Part shown: positions 6,473 through 9,176 of the stretch, piece after piece
How positions within the stretch are numbered: the stretch's first letter is position 1
Layout: every line of letters begins with the position of its first letter
Source: Bacteroidia bacterium
GTDB lineage: Bacteria; Bacteroidota; Bacteroidia; Bacteroidales; UBA12481
DNA length: 9,176 nt
Reading direction: 5' to 3'
Assembly (NCBI GenBank): GCA_026391235.1
Contig: JAPLDV010000146.1
Coordinates: 1-9,176, forward strand
The notes under the pieces: model-generated
Database searches by the model: none
Seen by the model: only the letters and a program-made list of their open reading frames with translations
What the model was told of the DNA's origin: nothing
Program-made: the position numbers and the translations under genes

Positions 6473-6586
6473 CAACATAGAAGAGCGACCCTGATAATTG
6501 AAGCGGTTGTCATATTATTACACAGCCTCTAAAGTCTGGGGATTTTGTCCAAGCCCCTGGATACCGCTGAAGCTCAGCTGCTAACG

Positions 6587-7222
6587 CTACTGAGTGGCAT
6601 AATACAGGCACGCAACTTTTAGCCCGCACTCAGCACATTTGGGTTTCCTCGCCTGGCAAACATAACGGCCATGCAAAATTAGCCAATGGTGTGCGATGGA
6701 ACGCAAATCCGCAGGAATATAACGCGTTAGCTGTTTCTCCGTTTCGAGAGGGTTCCTGGCACCTACTGTCAATCCAATCCTGGCTGATACCCTGAAAACA
6801 TGCGTATCCACGGCAAGAACCTGTTTCTGAAATGCCACTGCTGCGATAACGCTGGCCGTCTTCCTTCCGATACCCGGAATGGTCATCAATTGTTCGACTT
6901 CCTGCGGAAGACGGCCAGCGTAATCATCTGCAATTTTCCGGGAGGCATTTATCAGATGCTCGGTTTTGTTATTCGGATAAGAACATGTTTTGATCAGCTC
7001 AAAAACATCTTCACGATTGGCAGAAGCCAGACTCTCAACCGTTGGATACCGGTCGTAAAAGGCAGGGGTAATCAGATTAACCCGTTTATCAGTGCATTGG
7101 GCTGAAAGAATTACAGCAACCATTAATTGATAGGGATTCCCATGCTTCAGCTCAGTTTCCGCAACCGGCAGATTTATCCTGAACCAATCAATTACATGGC
7201 TGAATCTTTCTTCCGTTGTCAT
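6587..7222 (-). CDS. nth: endonuclease III (DNA glycosylase / AP lyase)
   Basis: Base-excision repair enzyme that removes oxidised pyrimidines and cuts the abasic site. The protein has 211 residues, the usual length. The helix-hairpin-helix LMTIPGIGRKTASVIAAV (112-129) carries the catalytic K121; D139 lies in AVDTHVFRVS. The C-terminal C189-x6-C196-x2-C199-x5-C205 pattern binds the [4Fe-4S] cluster. Cysteine spacing and catalytic residues are all intact. Its ATG overlaps the stop of the DUF4340 gene by four bases (ATGA), so it is very likely translated from the same mRNA as that envelope gene. The link looks positional rather than functional. Downstream lies the 6251-6541 inverted-repeat element, on the shared 3' side with argH. 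A 16-bp inverted repeat lies within the coding region and is listed separately. Confidence 0.97.
   Translation of the reverse strand: MTTEERFSHVIDWFRINLPVAETELKHGNPYQLMVAVILSAQCTDKRVNLITPAFYDRYPTVESLASANREDVFELIKTCSYPNNKTEHLINASRKIADDYAGRLPQEVEQLMTIPGIGRKTASVIAAVAFQKQVLAVDTHVFRVSARIGLTVGARNPLETEKQLTRYIPADLRSIAHHWLILHGRYVCQARKPKCAECGLKVACLYYATQ
6849..6921. repeat. 16-bp inverted repeat inside nth
   Basis: acgctggccgtcttcc (6849-6864) and ggaagacggccagcgt (6906-6921) are perfect reverse complements, 41 bases apart. In the nth reading frame they encode parts of YAGRLP and of the helix-hairpin-helix RKTASV. The mRNA could form a strong hairpin over the active-site lysine codon. Confidence 0.6.
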
Positions 7223-8172
7223 TTAGGTTTTGAAGGAGCACTGAAAAAATAGCTTTTCCCCTGGAAAACTTTTAAAAACAGGCTCCCGTTTTCTCCTGAG
7301 AAATAGCTGGTGCTGTTTTCGCTTGAGTTAAGTACAGTTCCCTTGGCATCTCTAAATGCCTTGATTTCAACAGGCTTCATGTTATTACCGGTCAAAATAA
7401 TCTTTAACGGTTCGGTTGTTACTGCGGCCGGAATAAAGTCATCACGGAAATCAGCTCCAATCAAATAAGATACATTTGTCAGATATCCGGCCATTCGGGT
7501 TGAATCAACCGGGACCCCGTTAAGTGACCACCTGTTTTCTTGCTTAGTCAGCGTAAAGGAACTATCAGCAGGGTAATTAAAACTGATCTGCATCAGATCA
7601 TTCTGGTTCCCCCTGTATATATTCTTGTCTCTCAAACTGTTGATATCGCGGTTAAAAGTCATGCTTAAGTATCCCTCAACCGCATATACATCCTTTTCAT
7701 TATTAACCCTGACATAGGTACTGGGTTTTCTGGTTGTCTGATTATAGGAAAACCGTCCGAGCGTTATTTCTGTTTTGTCATTCTTTCGTCCATAAATAAC
7801 AACCTTAACACCAAGAGAATCAGTGATGTCGAAATCTTTCCAAAGTTCTTTTTTGTTGGCAACCAATCTTTCCGGAGTCATATTCGCCAGCTCGTCAACA
7901 ATCCCTTTAATCATTTCCTGATCGGCAGCGAACATTTTTCCATCGACCTTGAGTTTCCAAACCGTATCTTCCAGGAAAACATCCACGTTTTTATTACCGG
8001 CATTTTTAGGATATATAGATATCTTTTTAATGTCATTAGCCTGTATTTCAACAATATCCTTTCTGAATGTCCGCTCTCCTTTTGAGGATTTTATCAATTC
8101 GTTGGCTCCAACTGCCACCAAAAGAACTGCTAAAACAATGAGTAAAGCACGATTATTCTTATTCTTAGACAT
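7219..8172 (-). CDS. membrane-anchored DUF4340 protein
   Basis: Envelope protein of 317 residues with no known biochemical activity. Residues 8-24 (RALLIVLAVLLVAVGAN) form one N-terminal membrane segment; the rest should face the periplasm and is beta-rich and repetitive in the DUF4340 manner, with pieces such as VWKLKVDGKMFAADQEMIKGIVDEL and a second similar unit near RWSLNGVPVDSTRMAGYL. DUF4340 genes commonly follow GldG-like genes in Bacteroidota, as here. The ATG at 8172 overlaps the upstream gldG-like gene by eight bases, and the stop overlaps nth by four, so the three are probably translationally coupled. A role in the ABC system encoded by the GldG-like neighbour is inferred from position only. 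Confidence 0.85.
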   Translation of the reverse strand: MSKNKNNRALLIVLAVLLVAVGANELIKSSKGERTFRKDIVEIQANDIKKISIYPKNAGNKNVDVFLEDTVWKLKVDGKMFAADQEMIKGIVDELANMTPERLVANKKELWKDFDITDSLGVKVVIYGRKNDKTEITLGRFSYNQTTRKPSTYVRVNNEKDVYAVEGYLSMTFNRDINSLRDKNIYRGNQNDLMQISFNYPADSSFTLTKQENRWSLNGVPVDSTRMAGYLTNVSYLIGADFRDDFIPAAVTTEPLKIILTGNNMKPVEIKAFRDAKGTVLNSSENSTSYFSGENGSLFLKVFQGKSYFFSAPSKPK

Positions 8173-9176
8173 GGCCTTCCTCCATTCTTTTGTTCCTTAA
8201 GTTTCGATTGTACTGCGACCTGAAGATTCCGTAAATGAACACCAATAGCAAAGGAAGCAGGAAGTTGAAGTACTTCAGAAACACCTTCTTGCCATCTTCT
8301 ATCTGTTTAAGCGGCCTGCTGGTGACGCCTTTTGTCCTCAATTCAATCAGGCCGGTATCATCCGAAAGAAAATCAATCGAATTGACCATAAAGCTGATGT
8401 TGTCAGGACTCTGCTGACGAGCCTGGTCGCCTTCGCCATTCACCGCAAAATCCCCGTCTCCGATTAAAACAATCTTTGATTGATTCTGACCGGCAATTTT
8501 GCCGGTTAAAACACCCGCCTTTTCTGAGGTCTGGGCAATGGGGACAAATATTTTTGTTGTATCCCCGGTATAACTTATTGTACTGGCAAAAGGCAATAAT
8601 ACCGATTCCAGCCCCTTTGTTATCGGATGGTCAGCAAATTTCGAAATCTGAGGGAGGTATGGAAATTGTATCGTGGTATTGTAAGTAAACATACCTTGCT
8701 GCTGCCTTACATTAATTGGGGCACATCGGCTGTCAACCACAAAGTTGCTCTCTACCATCAAACCTTTTCCCATTAACCAGGTTTCGAGCCCTGTATTCAA
8801 CACGAGTCCTCTTTGTACACTGAGGTTGCCTTCAACACGATTGATTGCGATATACAAATTACCACCTTTAGCCAGAAATTCATCAAGCTGAGCCAAATGA
8901 CTGGGTGGGATTGTATCCTTTGGAGCAATCAATGCGATAGTATTGAACTTCATCAGGTTTTTGGCCGTATCAGTAATGAATACAGGCTCAACCTCATACA
9001 ATACGCTTAAGGCAGTATAAGCTTGTGTCATAGCTGCTATTCCCGGTTCGCCGTGTCCTTGAATAATACCAATGGCTGGCTTGTTTTTAACAGAGATCTT
9101 TTTAATGGCTGAGGATAACGCATATTCCATAGCGGCACCTGGTCGCATAAATGGAATTCTTTCCGATTCTTCCCCG
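8165..9176 (-). CDS. GldG-like ABC-transporter auxiliary protein, N-terminus beyond the window
   Basis: C-terminal part of a GldG-family protein (ABC_transp_aux type). The frame stays open to base 9176 (GEESERIPF precedes the ATG at 9148), so the gene starts outside the window and that ATG is internal. Counting from it, IGIIQGHGEPG (26-36), IALIAPKD (71-78), FLAKGGNLYIAINR (91-104), VLIGDGDFAVN (227-237) and NSIDFLSDDTGLIELRTK (256-273) are typical of the family, followed by RPL. A C-terminal membrane segment covers about 294-310 (FNFLLPLLLVFIYGIFR), with a basic tail behind it. GldG works with the GldA ATPase and GldF permease in gliding Bacteroidota, but homologues also occur in non-gliding species, so gliding cannot be assumed. 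gldA and gldF would be expected upstream, past the right edge. The stop overlaps the DUF4340 start. Confidence 0.88.
   Translation of the reverse strand, partial: GEESERIPFMRPGAAMEYALSSAIKKISVKNKPAIGIIQGHGEPGIAAMTQAYTALSVLYEVEPVFITDTAKNLMKFNTIALIAPKDTIPPSHLAQLDEFLAKGGNLYIAINRVEGNLSVQRGLVLNTGLETWLMGKGLMVESNFVVDSRCAPINVRQQQGMFTYNTTIQFPYLPQISKFADHPITKGLESVLLPFASTISYTGDTTKIFVPIAQTSEKAGVLTGKIAGQNQSKIVLIGDGDFAVNGEGDQARQQSPDNISFMVNSIDFLSDDTGLIELRTKGVTSRPLKQIEDGKKVFLKYFNFLLPLLLVFIYGIFRSQYNRNLRNKRMEEGHV

Larger units (their letters stand above)
6313..6479. repeat. 12-bp inverted repeat pair inside the element
   Basis: tatgttgccccc (6313-6324) and gggggcaacata (6468-6479) are perfect reverse complements. 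The C and G runs are shared with the local hairpins at 6320-6339 and 6453-6472, so local and long-range pairing exclude each other. The neighbouring gggggat (6335-6341) and atccccc (6451-6457) extend the long-range pairing. Confidence 0.7.
6251..6541. mobile_element. 291-bp nested inverted-repeat element, MITE-like or REP cluster, no ORF
   Basis: The ends are 28-bp inverted repeats, 6251-6278 and 6514-6541, matching at 27 of 28 positions (C6261 faces A6531). The arms contain ccccagactt and gaggctgtgtaataat. Three further inverted-repeat pairs are nested inside, at 6313-6324/6468-6479, 6335-6341/6451-6457 and 6364-6379/6414-6429, so the whole element can fold into one long cruciform or RNA stem. 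It carries no credible reading frame, and no transposase is in the window. Size, terminal repeats and lack of coding fit a non-autonomous element mobilised in trans; a cluster of REP-type palindromes spread by a Y1/RAYT transposase is an alternative. No clear target duplication was found. It sits between the convergent argH and nth genes and may also stop transcription from both sides. Confidence 0.6.

Noticed and set aside
6251..6541. CRISPR array or integron-like attC sites
   Set aside because: The repeats are inverted and nested, not regularly spaced direct repeats, and no cas or integrase gene or attC consensus is present.

Overview
The window looks like a chromosome segment from a member of the Bacteroidota. 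Four things point there: a TonB-dependent receptor with an N-terminal carboxypeptidase-regulatory-like domain, a GldG-type ABC-transporter auxiliary protein followed by a DUF4340 protein, promoter-like sequences of the TTG / TAnnTTTG type, and the near absence of Shine-Dalgarno sequences. I cannot place it below phylum level.

Layout. Bases 1-208 may hold the start of a leftward gene that runs off the window (weak). Bases 209-587 are intergenic, with candidate promoters facing both ways. At 588-3173 lies a two-gene unit: a TonB-dependent receptor whose only three cysteines form a C-x3-CC cluster in the plug, then a small exported heavy-metal-associated (HMA) protein with an MDCENC metal site. 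Together they suggest uptake or handling of copper or a similar soft metal. At 3336-6184 lies argR-argG-argH: the arginine repressor and the last two enzymes of arginine synthesis. ARG-box-like operators sit in the argR promoter and directly before argG. Both enzymes are shorter than usual: ArgG lacks about 33 internal residues next to its citrulline/aspartate-binding segment, and ArgH stops soon after its PFRDAY motif. Bases 6185-6586 are non-coding and hold a 291-bp element of nested inverted repeats. On the minus strand, from the right edge to 6587, are a partial gldG-like gene, a DUF4340 gene and nth (endonuclease III), with overlapping ends that suggest one transcription unit.

How it fits together. 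The receptor and HMA protein would act in the outer membrane and periplasm. ArgR should sense arginine and repress its own operon. The GldG-like and DUF4340 proteins are the envelope part of an ABC system whose ATPase and permease genes would lie beyond the right edge. nth is a DNA-repair gene riding at the end of that unit. GC-rich palindromic repeats lie on both sides of argRGH, one family copy at about 3229-3258 and a related one at 6186-6214. The large nested element sits between the convergent argH and nth genes.

The best candidates for something undescribed are the nested inverted-repeat element, the internally deleted ArgG and the cysteine-bearing receptor/HMA pair. No CRISPR array, tRNA, rRNA, transposase or phage gene was seen.
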